DNA of 64,000 nt from Trogon surrucura (Eukaryota > Chordata > Aves > Trogoniformes > Trogonidae). The translations under genes and the position numbers were made by a program. The stretch's first letter is position 1. Each line of letters begins with the position of its first letter. The notes under the pieces were generated by a model. It was not told the DNA's origin and made no database searches. It was given only the letters and a program-made list of their open reading frames with translations. Shown in pieces: positions 48,296 through 61,680 of this stretch. The DNA is taken from positions 47,770,514 through 47,834,513 of the forward strand of contig CM036618.1 in assembly GCA_020746105.1 (NCBI GenBank), given 5' to 3'.

Positions 48296-51200
48296 TACTA
48301 CTCCTGCAAAAAAATATATGAAAGATCATGTGTCAAGCCTTTAACTGGAGCAGTTCACAGATGGGAGTATTAACCTCAGCTGTCACTCATTATAGTTTAA
48401 TGCACTTGACTGTGAAAGGTGAGTTTAGGACTCTCCTTAAAGTACATGTTGGTGTTAACTGCCACAACTGAGGTAATTGCCAGTTCCCACTGGGGATAGA
48501 AACTTCTTGTGTGTGACAACAGACTCACTAAGACTGTCAAAACTGCTGAAGACAACTATGAAACTGTAGGAATACAGCTGCTGGGATTTGGCAGCAAGGC
48601 TGGACCAGTAGATAAAAGAGATATTTAACAAATTTGGAAATTAATGAACTCTATTGGTGTATGATATACCCACTTGCTCAGTAAAGGTTTTCATACAATA
48701 GTACATTAGGATTCTTCACTCTTATATGCATTTGGGCACAGTTATAATCTCTTACCTCAAGATTCTGTAAATCTGAATCGATCATTTGGATGCTGTAACT
48801 TATCAGGTGAAACTATATGAATGAACTGTATGTATGAAACTATAAATCAGACAGTTCAGTCAGGTGCACAGTGGTGCAAGATACCCTTGTATGGGTATCT
48901 CACATGCCATCTCAGTAGAACCATAATAGTTTTATTTATGATGGATCTGAGCCTTGTGAGTAGGAGGTAGGGAAAATGAGCATTGCTGTGAGTCTGGAAG
49001 TAAAGTTCATCTCAGATACAGTTTATGTATTTATCTTCTGTCATCTACATGTGAAGCATTTGTGTAGAAAGTGTCTCAGAGGTTGTAAATGCAGAGGTAT
49101 AATATGCCTGTGTTACCATGATAGTAAAAAACCCAGTAGATCAAATTCAGTTGATCTTAGATCTATGCACTGTAAAAGCAATAGTAATTTATGGCTCTAC
49201 AGTGCCATTATCAAGTTCTGTCTTGGTGCTTATGGCACTGATATGCCACAATCTTCTGTCGATATCGCTTAAAACTGTTTAAAGAAGTTCTGTGTGTTTT
49301 CTTGGGTTTCCTGTATGACAGATATAAGAAGTGTTAGCAGATGCTGCAGATGGTCCTTTACTGCTCCCTGGGAAGTGGGGATATGTCAGGAATTGCAGTA
49401 AACTTTGTGGAGGCTGGATGTTCTGGAAGAGTATTGTAACAAAGCTGGAGAATTATGTGGCAATACAGAGCATCTACACTGTTTGACTCCAGATTTTGCT
49501 TGAGATTAGCTCTCATGCCAAAACTGACACTATCCCAGATCTGTAGAGAAGTACAAAATGCACAGTGGAACTTAAGGAACTTATTTCACTTTTGTCTTGA
49601 CAGGATTTGTTAAACTTCATTATGTTCTTTCTGGTCTTTCTGCTTGCACAAGCATTTAATTCAATCTTTTGTGATACTTCAGTATGGATCTTTGAGGGGT
49701 ACTTTGAGTTTGTTTTTTTGGGAATGATTGTTAGCCTCTTACTAGCTTACTGAATTTCTTTCTTTTTTTTTATTTTTTTCCCTTGTGTGAATTGACATAA
49801 TTTCACTTTTTCTGAGCAAAAAAAAGAGGAGATAAGAAGGCAATTTTTCCAGTCAGCATACTCGGGTTACATTCTAAATGCAGCCATTTCTCAGTTGGAA
49901 TTTGTTATTAATAATGATTTAGCCTTAATAAATTTTTACAGGTTTAAGCATTTGTAGAAATTCTGTAGAAATAATACTTTTATTTATATGTAGAAATAGA
50001 ATGCTTCTATTTTCTGCTTAGCACAATGACAAAGAGAATGTGGAATCAGGTGTTTAGCTGATATAAACTAGGGGGTAGTGGGGTTTTATGTTCTTTTAAC
50101 CGAAACTTTCTAACAGATTACTTTATTCACAATTTTCAGGAAGTGAGATTTTGACCAATGGAATTTAAGGAAATTTTACTCAGAAAGTGAATTCATTTTG
50201 TCCACTTATCCAAGAAAAAGATCAAAATCTCTCAGAGCTTGCTTTCTTTAGAATATTTTGGTTTTCCACCTCCAGAAACTCATGTGGATTTTAGGCAATT
50301 GTATCTTTATTCTGAGTTTTTTTGAGAACCATTTTGAAATGAAAACTGTTCTATTTGAAAAGGCAAGAGTAGTGTGTTAGAATATGTTTGAAGAGGCCTT
50401 TACAGAAAAAGCTTAGTGGCTGCAGCTCCTCTTTAATTCTTGCTGTGCCTATTTATATTTAATAGCTCTTCTTGCAGCCAAGTCATCCTGTGACAGGCAT
50501 TTTGGAGTGGACGGTCAGTAGCATTAAGCATAAGCTAATTGGGGATAAGAGTGGTGGAGATGGACTGGTTTAGTGAGAAGGAAAGGGACAAGGAATATGA
50601 CAGGAGGAGAGCTTGCTTTCTACCATCCTTTCTTACCAATCCAGGCAACTCCTACTTGACAGAGATGTTTTGTGATATTTCTGCCTTACTCTTTCTTTCA
50701 AAACTAACACCATGCAGGGCTGTTGGGCTTTCTGTCTCTTCTAATAATTTTCATTTTGCTATCAGATATAAGTTGAACAGTATATACATGTGATGTCTGT
50801 AAGTCAGGGCCTTTCAGATGGATGGATCTACAGATTCCCAGAAAATGTTTTTAAAGGAAGTTCACTCAATAACTAGCTGTGTTTTCTTATTGCTTTTGGT
50901 CAAATGAATATAGCTCTAGGGTAGTTGTTCTACACAGTCTCAAAGGACTCTGTCTGAATATTGTGTAAATTAATGTGAATTTTTGTAGTCAGTGATACTT
51001 CTGAAATAAAAGGATAGCATATGCTGTGCATTTTAGACTGAGCTAGCCTGATGTAAGTTAGTATTTCCCAGGAACTGCTGTCACAAAAATGTAGGTTTTC
51101 TACTTGTGTAGTCCCTTAGTGAAAGAAAAATAATTCTTAGAATGATTTATGAACACATGTGTTTCCAAGTGATTACTTTAGGCAGTAGATCTGTGTTTTC

Positions 51201-52570
51201 AGTGAAGTCTGCATTAGAAATGCAAAGGATGGCATGGAGGGACAAGAATTTTTATGTCATTTCCTTCATAACAAGGAAATACTTCATATTAAAAATATAG
51301 GTAGTTTTGGAAAAGTAATTCAGAAATCTGATGGAAAATTTCATTATTTGTCATTATAGAGAACTACTTCTGGTGTGAGAAACAATTTTTTCCCTTCAAA
51401 TCAGTCCAGGCTTACTGCATGCCAGCTTAATTATGATCAGGCAGTGATGAGAAAACATACAGTCCCTAACTGATACAGAAGAGCTAGCATAAACCAGCAG
51501 ATGGGAACATATTTACAAAATTATTTTTAGTGATTTGGCATAGTTAATTTATGCTTGTGGTGGTCTTGGTGTCTTAGTATAGTGACAAAGAAATAGGGTA
51601 TCTCTCCTCAAAGGACTATTGGAAGTCCCCAAGTTAAGAGTGAAACTACCCACAGCTTTTGAGAGGTCATTCGGGATTAAATGGCACTTACGGGGGAGCT
51701 TAAGTCCACACATGATTCTAATAACCGTGTCTAAACATATTGTACCAGTATACTCTCTCTAAATGCTTTTTAACCTAAGCTGTTCTGTTACGTGGCATAA
51801 AACTGGCCCACAGAACTTTATCATTCTAGTGTGCAGGCAAGGCAGGCAATTCATGGTAGAGAAATACTCAGATTGCTTTGGCTGAGAGAGGGAACTCCAA
51901 TAACTCTGTAAATGAGAATAGCCAACTCAACTGCAAATAAATATAACATTTTTAGCTTTAGTGAGAGATACATATTTTTTTGGTAGCGTTCCCTCTCTAA
52001 ACCAGCAAAGAGCAATGCAGAACGATGAAAACAGGCTTTGCATAAGCTAATAAAAAAAATCAGTCCTTGAGTCTCTCATTTAAATTGCATGAAAACTGGA
52101 GTAAGAAAGCACTGGGGAAGAGGAGGCAGAAAACTTCATCTGAAAATGAACCCAATTTTATAAGCAAGATAAATTAAATACTACAGTTGTATGCCCAAAT
52201 ACAAAATTGTGAAATGGTTAAGGTGATTGTATTTGTATAATCCTGTTTTTTCACTACATGTATCCCTGCATTTAAGTAGGGAAAAAATTGAGATTGAGAT
52301 TTTGTAAATTGACAAAGGAAGAACTCTTCCTCCTCCTCGTGATATGGAGAATGATGTGGAAAATATTTGTACTACCTGCTCTTTCAGTTTCTTCTGTTGG
52401 AAAACTGACTGGAATGGGTGAGCCCTGAGGAATTTTTTGCTGAGTCTGGAATTTTCCTGCAAAAGGTTGTTCTGAGTATTAAAAAAATCAATCACTTTAC
52501 ATCTAAAAAGATCCTTACCAATAGGAGTACATTGGTACTGCAATAGATCAAGAGTAGGTCTGAATACATC
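48296..52570. other. AT-rich non-coding DNA
   Basis: About 4.3 kb without a recognised element. Open frames up to 120 aa (52181-52543, minus) and 98 aa (48976-49272, plus) have no protein-family features. A- and T-rich runs occur near 49761-49781. Confidence 0.5.
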
Positions 52571-52637
52571 CTCATGGAGGTTGGAACTAGATGATCTTTA
52601 AGGCCACTTCCAGCCCAAGCCATTCTGTGGTTCTACG
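52571..52637 (+). mobile_element. CR1 3' tip (or SINE remnant)
   Basis: It carries the block GAACTAGATGATCTTTAAGG, then ACTTCCAGCCCAAGCCATTC and a decayed tail TGTGGTTCT. The end is closer to the SINE tail at 20200-20248 than to the other CR1 copies, so it may come from the same CR1 subfamily or be the rest of a SINE. Confidence 0.75.
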
Positions 52638-53379
52638 TAATGTGAATTTGAGTGGGAATATACAGGAAATCAAGAAATAAATTGAACCGACCTTTTTCAG
52701 AGTTAATTGTCTCAATGTTTGCTTGAGGTCTTATACTATTCAGTGTCTTACATACTGTAGATTAGTGTATTGCTTGGACAGCTTGGTTTGGCTTTTGGTC
52801 ACTGCTTATGATTTTGGGTTGTTATTCCTTGTTGCAGAGCTACAGAGTTGTAGCAGCTCTGGCCATCCCACCCAGCCATCTCAGCTCTGATGCATCAAGC
52901 AGAACAACTCTCCTGTCTCTTACAATCAGTTTAAAGGATTATTTATTTACACAAGCATTTTTTTTGAAACTACTTTATTAAGGCTATTTAGCACTTTTGC
53001 TCATGCATAGAACTCTGATTCTCTAGTCCTAATTGTACAGTGATGAGAATATTTTTAAGAAAAATCTGTGATGAGCATAAGTATCTTAAATCATTTGGAA
53101 TTGAAAATTTTTAAGTGAAATTATAACTAAATGTGTTTTTAAAACATAAGTTGTTGTTGGACTATGTGTTACTCTGATAAATATTCCATCAAAACATTTA
53201 ATCAAAAATAATTACTTTGATTATTTTAGTAATATTTATATCCTTTGACAGGCAGAGTAAGTCAAAATTAAGATTGATGTTTTCTTTGTTGCAAGACACT
53301 GTTTAAATTTAAAACGTGACACACTGAATTTTATTATACCCTAAACAAAACAAAACAAAAAATCAAGATTATGTGAAGT
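52638..53379. other. AT-rich non-coding DNA
   Basis: No feature is recognised. An A-rich (CAAAA)n-like stretch lies just before the LTR (about 53346-53361). Confidence 0.5.
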
Positions 53380-53952
53380 TGTCCTAGTTTGAGCTAAACA
53401 GAACCAATTCTGTTCAGTGACTTTTGCTTCTCAGTTCAGTCTCTTCTTAGAGGCTGCACGTTCTGAAGTCAGCAGCATGTTTTTGCAGACAGTGTGTGCT
53501 ACTGGCAGTGATAACACCTGATGTTTACGGTTACTGCCTGGGACTGGGATGCAGAAAGGCTCTTGCTTATACTTATTCCTATAGTGACCAAGGCCACAGC
53601 TGGCTCTTGTGTGCCACGCTGGGGGTGCTGGGTAGTGAGAGTGGTCACAAGGAAGTAAAAAGTTACACCTCTGGTGAGTAACAGACAGGATAGGTCACCA
53701 ACAAGAGTATTCCATTCCATATATGTCATACACAGCATAAAACTGAGGAATCACGAGGGTTTAGGACTCTCTTGCCTCTTTTCTTCAATGGCCAGCATCC
53801 AGGGAGGACTCTGTCCAATGTTCTGCTTTTGATCCCATATCCAGCTCCTCGCTGCTCCTGAGCCTGGGACTTCCTTGGTGCCGCCTGCTCTGCAGCATCA
53901 GTGCTGGTTGCTGTCAGGGGGGAGTCATGTTCAATATTGGATCTATATACAT
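53380..53952 (+). mobile_element. ERVL-type LTR, 3'-truncated
   Basis: It starts TGTCCTAGTTTGAGCTAAAC and shares the same blocks as the LTR at 2251: AACCAATTCTGTTCAGTGA, GAGGCTGCACGTTCTGAAGT, TATTCCATTCCATAT and a TATA-like CATAAAACTGAGG. It keeps the middle part (about 53535-53707) that the 2251 copy has lost. Similarity stops near 53952, before the poly(A) signal and U5, so the last 150 bp or so are gone and no CA end is found. No retroviral genes follow. Confidence 0.75.
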
Positions 53953-55967
53953 TGGTGGTGCACTCTGCACAAATTTCTGAATCATCTGATGGCTTTGGTT
54001 TCAAAGGCTGAAAATCTCTTTCTTTGTACAGATAGCACACTGTCAGAATTGTAGCACTGCAATTAAATTCTTATTACACTTGCTAGTTTTTAGCTTTCTA
54101 CTGGTACAATTAATTATATCCTATTTATGCACAGCTTTGAATAGATGTTTATACCTTTGTGATAGTAATCAGATCTACAGACATCTATTTTTGTGGGGTA
54201 AGAGAGACACTTCCCAAAAAGGCTCATAATTCACATTTTTCGGTTAGATGCTTGAAGCTGAACAAAATGAAGTTGTGAGAGTAAGGGATAGAAAGACCAT
54301 GCATATAACGTGGCACCCGTGGCTGTGTTACCCATTGCTTCATCTGAGCTAGTTTGACCGTCAGGCTATTAAATAGGTGAAGCCATTAGTATGATGTCCA
54401 TGTTATGACTAAGTTAAGATGGGTTAAGAACAAGGGGAAATGCTTTGTATTTTTGATTTTTCAGGAAATAAGTTCCCAGATTGTGGTATAGGTACTGTTA
54501 CCTGCATGAACTAGTGCAACATGGACTTAGTTGTACTACATCTACAACTATGTGACTTTCCTGAAATGTGGGGTGAGATTCTTTACACAGTCAATCCCTA
54601 GTCCAACTGTCTGAGTGCAGCTCAGGTGGGCCCCTTCATACAGACAGTTGCAGCTGTTATTTTGGTAACTGCTGAGGGTGGCAAGAGAGACCATACTTCC
54701 TAAGGTTCCAAGGGATGGGGACTGGTGCTTTACTCCGGGAGCCTGGTGGCAGAAGGGTGAAGATGTAAAATTGGGGTACTACTCCGACAAGCAGGAGGGA
54801 GTGAAAGGATGGCAAGTCTAATCCTTGAACCTTTCAACAAAACATTTGTCATTTATGTTTGGAAAACACATTTTTAAAAAATATTATTTTGCTTTGCTTG
54901 ACTTCTTTTCACCTTCAGAAACGTAACAGTCAAAGTTGCTTGGAAAAGGCATGAAGAAAGTCAGTTGTCCGGTACTGGCTGAAGTCATTCACCATTTACC
55001 TTTCAAATGCAAAATTTAGCTTGCAGGATGCTGACTTTTTTGTGAGTCATTTATGGTATATGATAGTCATCTCAAAGATAACATTTATGAGATTGTTACA
55101 CTGGCATCCTTTTCGTAATAAATGTTTGTAGAGCAATTGAAATTTGGTAGATGAGTGGTGCTTCAAAATATTAAAAATGTTTACTGTGGCATGTTACACA
55201 AGCATCCTTTTAGCAGCAGCAGAATGAAGTAAAAGCAAAGTTCTCATCAGACACGTTAGTTTTCTTAATACCACTCTCTCTTCAGAAGGGAGTAAACAAA
55301 ATAAAGTGTTTCATCTCTCCTTTTTCCCATCCATTTATAAATTGTGGCTTTTCAACACTGAAATGTGAGACATAGAACTGTAAAGAGCTATTTCCAGAAC
55401 CTAGACAGAAATGTGTCTGATTCTACAGACACCAAGATCCATTCTACACAATTTTTAGCTTAATCTTTTGATACGTAATTAATTATCTACATATACTTCT
55501 GCATGTAAAACATCAGATGCACTTTTGGGCACAAACATTTATATTCAGCTGAAAATTATTTTGAACAGAAATATGAATAGATTAGCAATTTCCATAAGAT
55601 TTATTAATTCTGCCATAGTTCTTAAAAAATGTGCTCTTTGCCTTGGAGCAAATGTTAGAACATGAACATTTTTAATAAGGAAATGCAAAAAGTGGAAATT
55701 CTGATGGGTGATTGATATGTTGCAAGCTGAACTGTATTTTTTGTGATGCACACAGGCCCAGACTCCTGCTGTAATACACATCCTCTCTTAGTGAAATGTA
55801 TCTTAATTAGTAACATGATAAATTTTTCAAAGTTGGGGTGGTGAGAGGAAAATAAACTGAGGACTGATGAAATTTTGGAACAATGTTTCGAAAGTAAAAT
55901 ATTTCTGATTATATTCTCAATGCAATTAGGAAAAAAAAAAAAAAAAAGAAGATTTGCTTAGGATCTA
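53953..55967. other. AT-rich non-coding DNA
   Basis: No gene or transposon is recognised. An A17 run lies at 55931-55947, just before the next CR1. Confidence 0.5.
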
Positions 55968-56925
55968 TAGAATCAAAGAATTGTTAAGGTTGGAAGATAT
56001 CTCAAGATCTTCAAGTCAAGTCCAACTGTCAGCCCAATACTACCATGACTACTAAACTAAATATTGAAGTGCCACATCTACACGTCTTTTGAACAGCTCC
56101 AGGGAAGGCAACTCCACCACTTCCCTGGGCAGCCTGTTCCAATGCCTCACCACTCTTTCAGTAAAGAAATTTTTCCTAATATCTAATCTAAACCTCCCCT
56201 GGCACAAGTTGAGCCCATTTCCTCTTGTCCTATCACTAGCAACATGGGAGAAGAAATCGACACCCACCTCACTGCAACCTACTTTCAGGTAGTTGTAGAG
56301 ATCAATGCGGTCTCCTCTCAGCCTCCTCCTCTCCAGACTAAACAACCCCAGTTCCTTCAGCTGCTCCTCGTAAGACTCATATCTAGACCCTTCACCAGCT
56401 TTGTTGCCCTTCTCTGTACCCTGTCCAGCACCTCAGTGTCCTTCTTGTAGTGAGGGGCTCAAAACTGAACACAGTGCTCAAGCTGTGGCCTCACGAGTGC
56501 CAAGTACAGAACCATGATCACTTCCATTGTCCTTCTGGCCACACTATTGATACAGGCCAGGATGCTGTTGGCCTTCTTGTCCCCCTGGGCACACTGTTGG
56601 CTCATCTACAGCCAGCTGTCTACCAGCACCCCTAGATCCCTCTCTGCTGCGCAGCTTTCCAGCCACTCTTCCCCAAGCCTGTAGGATTGCCTGGGGCTGT
56701 TGTGACCGAAGTGCAGGACCCAGCACTTGGCCTTGTTAAGTCTCACACAACTGGCCTCAATCCAGCCTGTCCAGATCCCTCTGTAGAGCCTTCCTACGCT
56801 CCAGCAGATCAACACTCCTGCTAAATTGGGTGTCATTTGCGAATTTACTGAGGATGCACTCAATCCCCTCATCCAGATAATTGATAAAGATATTAAACAA
56901 GACTTGCTCCAAAACTTGAGCAATG
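55968..56925 (-). mobile_element. Older CR1 LINE, 5'-truncated, about 1 kb
   Basis: The minus strand carries a worn tail and 3' UTR, then ORF2 C-terminal blocks ([48 protein letters not shown]). Further upstream, in shifted frames, lie the connecting region ([12 protein letters not shown]) and the RT region around [13 protein letters not shown]. The catalytic FADD motif reads FAND, and several frameshifts are present. The 3' UTR and protein variants differ from the 44572 copy, so it belongs to another, older subfamily. Confidence 0.92.
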
Positions 56926-58961
56926 CTGTTATAAATATGTTCTGCAACTACATCAATATATTCCAGTATGTCATAAAAATAGATAAGAAAAAATAAATAA
57001 ACTATGACATGGAAGACCAAATTCTACTGTGTAAGTGTGTTTCTAGGTAACAGCTAGTGACGTATAATATATGTGATGGCTTATTAGGGCAAATCTCTTC
57101 CTCAGGTCTGGCAGCTGGAAAGTAGAAGAGCTATGCATTTAGTTGCAATGGTAGACAATGTCAAGAACAGTTAAACCCAAAATCAAGTCCTGAAGGACCT
57201 GACAAAAAAGAACAGAAGGATTAATTCTTTTGCTGTGCCTGATGCACCTTTGAGACTTGCCATACAGCTCATTTTGTTGTTTATGAAGCACTTTGACATC
57301 ATCATATGAAAAAAGTTTGAGAAATATTACTGGTTGTTTTAGCTCATAAAAATACATTATAGTCTACTACTATATAAACTTTTCCATGAAATAAGGCAAT
57401 AGTAAACTTGATTTTTATTATGTTTCTGTTATACTGTAATTGTTTTTTATAATTATGTATGATGTTCTGTACCTCAGCAAAGAGATGCTTTATAATTAGT
57501 TACCATTGCTATTGCCACAGATTTTAAAATACCAGTATAGAAGTTATATGCTGAAGGACAATATGTGCTACAAGTGAAACACTTATCAGTCAATATGCAA
57601 GAGTGATCAGCACAGAGGGAAAACTGTTGATATATTGTCTCAAGCATATTTATATATCAAGTTATATGTGTTCTTTAACTTTACAACTGAGGATGTTAAA
57701 GTATCAGAGAGTGTCTCTTCTGATTAGAATAAAGACTTTTAAACATACCCACTCTAAAACACTTTAGCACACGCTTTACTATTAAGTCAGCAGAAGTACT
57801 GATACTCAAAAATGTAAGCATAATTATGTGCAAATTTCTTTGGAAGTAATGGTGAAATACAGCAGCACTCACTGGGAATAAGAATACCAGGGAAATAGGA
57901 CTGGGAATTGTAATATAAAAGTCTAATTTTCCTCTGGATTCTAGTGGGTTTTTACTTGGTGTTAAGGATCACGGTTTTGTCAGGCAGAATTTTTAAGTGC
58001 TTTTGTGTATTCTGGTTTTGGTTTCCAGCATCCAGATGCCCATATATGTAGAAATACAATGCTCTTAGCTCTTGAAGCTCTTCCAAACCTAACTGTGAAA
58101 ACAGTTTCCTACCACTGTGTCTTATCTGGTTGTTCGCATTTTGTATCTGTCTTCCGGCCCTTTCACTCCTCATCTTGTATCTGATCTAAGAGAAGATCTA
58201 GGATTCCTCTATAATGAAATGAAAATGATGGATGCTCTCAGAACTCAATTCAGCCTGTATGCCTAAAGTAATTGGTTTAAAGTGGGATGCTACTGATCAC
58301 TAGTTTGGACGCAGAAAATCAGAGAAGATCCATCTCAGGCCTCTGTGAAGCACTTTCGTAACTGAACGGTATTGATTGCTGTACAAGATTAAGAACATCC
58401 TCTGCATGATTTTGTACATAAAATAGATCTTTCATTTTCAGTAAGTCACCAAACAAGGGCTAAATAGAACATTTAATAGCAACAGGCAGCTTTAAGTTCT
58501 GAAAGGACTAAAACTGTTGGTGTGCAGAATGACTGTTTTCACAACGCAACATGAAATTATAGCTGTATCAAGTATCTAATATAGATTTTACTGTAATTAT
58601 TATTAATTAACTTTTATCAGGTAAATGTAGATAATTGTTTAAAGCTTTCTTTTTCTACAATTACCTGTAAATCAAAATAATATCATTATGTTTGTCACCA
58701 TTCACAGCTTGTATCTTCATTTAGAATGAATCATTAGAGATAACATATTAAAAATTCGTAAATAGAATTAGATTGGCCATGTGAGTTCACGCAGATTTTT
58801 CTACTTAAATCATATAATGAATTTGATCCATGTTATCTTGCCCTTTACATTAAATCTACAGGAGTTTCACTTAATCGTTTTCACCTGTCCTGCATTTGTC
58901 ACATAGTTTCTCTTTACCTTCCTTTGGTTAAGTTGTCAGTCAAAATTACACAGATCTCCTA
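56926..58961. other. AT-rich non-coding DNA
   Basis: No feature is recognised; frames up to 73 aa look like chance. Confidence 0.5.
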
Positions 58962-59073
58962 GCATCATAGAATAGTTTGCATTAGAAGGGACCTTTAAAT
59001 GCCATTTAGTCCAACTCCTGTGCAATGAGCAGAGACATAGAAACATCTTCCACTAGATCAGGTTGCTCAGAGA
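58962..59073 (-). mobile_element. CR1 LINE 3' end, short
   Basis: On the minus strand it has the 3' UTR (GGACTAAATGGCATTTAAAG block) and tail CTATTCTATGAT. On the + strand the blocks CCACTAGATCAGGTTGCTCA and ATGAGCAGAGAC are the end of ORF2. About 110 bp, 5'-truncated. It resembles the 37158 copy. Confidence 0.85.
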
Positions 59074-60916
59074 CCTCTTGCACTGATAATGCTTCAATTT
59101 CCTTAAAGAATGAAGGGAAGTGTCTAAAAACTACTTAAATTTTGTGATATGTACAACTGAGGCAGGAAGAAGAGAAACTGCAAATTCTGATGGTTAGGAG
59201 TAAAAAAAAAAAATCCATGTGCTATTCCTGCAGTGAAAGGCAGCATTGCTTTTGTTCTCGGACATAATTGGGAAACAAAAATGGCAAATAACTGTGAGTT
59301 AATGTTTAAAAGCAGGGCATCTCAAATTAGCATATAGCTAAGGTTTAATCCTACTACCTTTGACATAAATAGATTAGACCTCATTTCTCCTGATAGGCAG
59401 TTTTTATTTCTGATAGAGAATCTTCAAAAGAATCTTTACAGATTTGTTTTACAGATTTGTCTGCCTGACAAGATATGTCAAATTTACCTGTGCTGAAGCC
59501 AGCTCACTTCTCTGTTAAAAACCTGGGGATCTTTCTAAGTATATAGCAAGCTTCATCAGGAATTTTTCCTCATTGAATATTGCTGAGTGAGCCTTTTTCC
59601 ATTTTGTGGTTTGTTTGTTGGTTCTTTTGGATTAATGGAAAATTATTTACAACTCTAAAGTGCAAAAATTTCAAGTTTCAATTTTGTGGGTTTGTGTTTA
59701 AATTTTGAGGTTTACTCCTCTTTTTAAAATTATTTTTGTTTGTTAAATTATTTCTGTCTGAGGGTGGTAGAACTGATAAAATATCCAATGGTCTCAGGCC
59801 ATGAAATCTTATGGATCTCAAGGTTTATCCTGTGCTTCCGTACTTTGGAACAACTTTCACAATCGAGGAGAAGTCTTGTTTGGTAAGATTATAACTTCCA
59901 AGTTCTAGTAAACTTTTTTTCCAGACCTTCATGCCAACCATCTGTTAAAGCCTCTCTGCAGAACTAGCCATCTGTTAAGTATTAAATTTTCTCTAGTGCT
60001 GTGCTTGAGTATATTTTTTTGAGAATATTTAAGTTTTATGTTTCAGCTGGTATTGTACCAACAAATATGAATAAGGGCATTACTCTTACCATGAAAACTC
60101 TTGCAGTATGCATATTGCAGATGAGTAACTTTTAATACATTAGTCACCACTCATAGGCAAGTGTCCCATCAGAACAGTGGTGCTTTATCCATTACCTAAT
60201 TCAAAACATAAACTCTATTTCTATTATCTTGTGACTACATAACTCCAGATTAATAAATAGATAGTAGCCTTTACCTGCATCCTGCTCACATTAACAGTCT
60301 TAGAGCTAATTTAATAGTGCTTACTTCTCTTTCACTTTTGCACAGAAAACTTTGAAACTATAAAATAAAAATTGCTTATATATGAAACTGGAAAAAAATA
60401 CCCTGTGCATTAAAAAAGACTGCTATATAATCCCATTTGTTCCATTGGCAAATACACTGTATTGTCTCTATTGAACTTATTAAGGGTTTTGCAGTTGGTG
60501 GTGCTATAATGAAACTAGTTTATTGATGTGCTAGCTGGATGACTACAGAATTATTTGTTGTTGACTTATAAGTCATAGATTTTTATGGTAACTTCAAATA
60601 TAATTATCATTCGTAATTGCCAAGAAAAATAATTACTATTATTCTGTGCTGTATAAAATTACAAAAAAAATTATCAGTTTAGTGAGATTAGTATTTTATT
60701 TCTTTGTAGCATAATAACACTACACTATAAAATAGATTATTTATAAAACTACAAATAGTCAGTGAAGCACAGTAAATGCAAGGCTAGTTTCAGTCAAGTA
60801 AGTTTCTGACATGACAAAAAAATACTGTTGAAAATTAAAATCTTCAACAAGTTTGGTTTGGAAATAATAACGAGAATTTTTGAACATTTGTTTAATTCAA
60901 AGGACAAATTACTGTC
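59074..60916. other. AT-rich non-coding DNA
   Basis: No feature is recognised in these 1.8 kb. Confidence 0.5.
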
Positions 60917-61680
60917 TGTCGAGGGTTAGGGCTGTGCTGGCCACTGAACACTGACAGATCCTCTCTAACCTCTCTCCCTCTCAAAGGGGAAAGTGAAAGA
61001 GAATGAGGCAGAGAGACTTAGGGATTGGAAAAGAAACTAAAGCAACTTTAATAAAACAATAATAGTACTAGTAAGGAAATAATAAAAATAATGAACTGTA
61101 TATAAATATAGGCAAAACCAATACCAAACCTGACTCTCCCCTGATAACAATCATCACTGATGACTGCAGAGCAGGCAGCACTGGGGAAGCCCCAAGCTCA
61201 GCAGCAGCGGGGAGCTGGATACAGGAGCTGGATTCGGGAAATCAGGTTCAGGATCGAAGGCAGGAGAACAGTCGGCGTCCTCCTCGGAGGCCGGCCGTTG
61301 TGGAAGAGGCCTTAACCTCTGTGATCTCTCAGTTTATACCAAATACTATGTGTATGGGATGGAATACTCTTGTTGGTCACCTCATCTGTCTGTTACTCAC
61401 CAGAGGTGCAACCTTTTCCTTTCCTGTAACATCTTTTACTTCCTGGCACCCCCAGCCAATAAGCATCAGGCATTATTCATCAGGCATTATCACTTCTAGT
61501 AGCAGATACTGTCTGCAAAACCGTGCTGCTAACTTCAGAAAGTGCAGCCTCTTAGAAGAGACTGAGCTGAAACATAAAATCATAGAATCATAGACTGTCC
61601 TAGGCTGGAAGGGACCTTAGAGATCATTTAATCCAACCTCACTGAACAGAATTTGGTTCTGTTTAGTTCAAACTGGGACA
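60917..61680 (-). mobile_element. Solo LTR, ERVL type, with a nested CR1
   Basis: On the minus strand it begins TGTCCCAGTTTGAACTAAAC at 61680 and ends CCCTCGACA at 60917, so both LTR ends are present. It shares blocks with the LTRs at 2251 and 53380, including the AGAGGCTGCACTTTCTGAAG block and the GAGTATTCCATCCCATA promoter block, with a TATA-like GGTATAAACTGAG. On the minus strand an ATTAAA poly(A) signal lies near 61045. Flanking pentamers (CTGTC and ATGTT) do not match, so no target duplication is visible. A 62-bp CR1 3' end sits at 61579-61640, about 40 bp inside the LTR 5' end. No coding internal region is present. Confidence 0.8.
61579..61640 (-). mobile_element. CR1 3' tip nested in the LTR
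   Basis: On the + strand, ATCATAGAATCATAGACTGT then TAGGCTGGAAGGGACCTTAG and AGATCATTTAATCCAACCTC are the CR1 tail and 3' UTR in antisense. The two other LTR copies lack any such sequence between their AACCAATTCTGTTCAGT and CAGTCTCTTCT blocks. Confidence 0.85.

Noticed and set aside
52181..52543. 120-aa open frame, minus strand
   Set aside because: The longest frame outside transposons, but its composition is not protein-like in any recognised way and chance frames of this size are expected in 64 kb of six-frame sequence.
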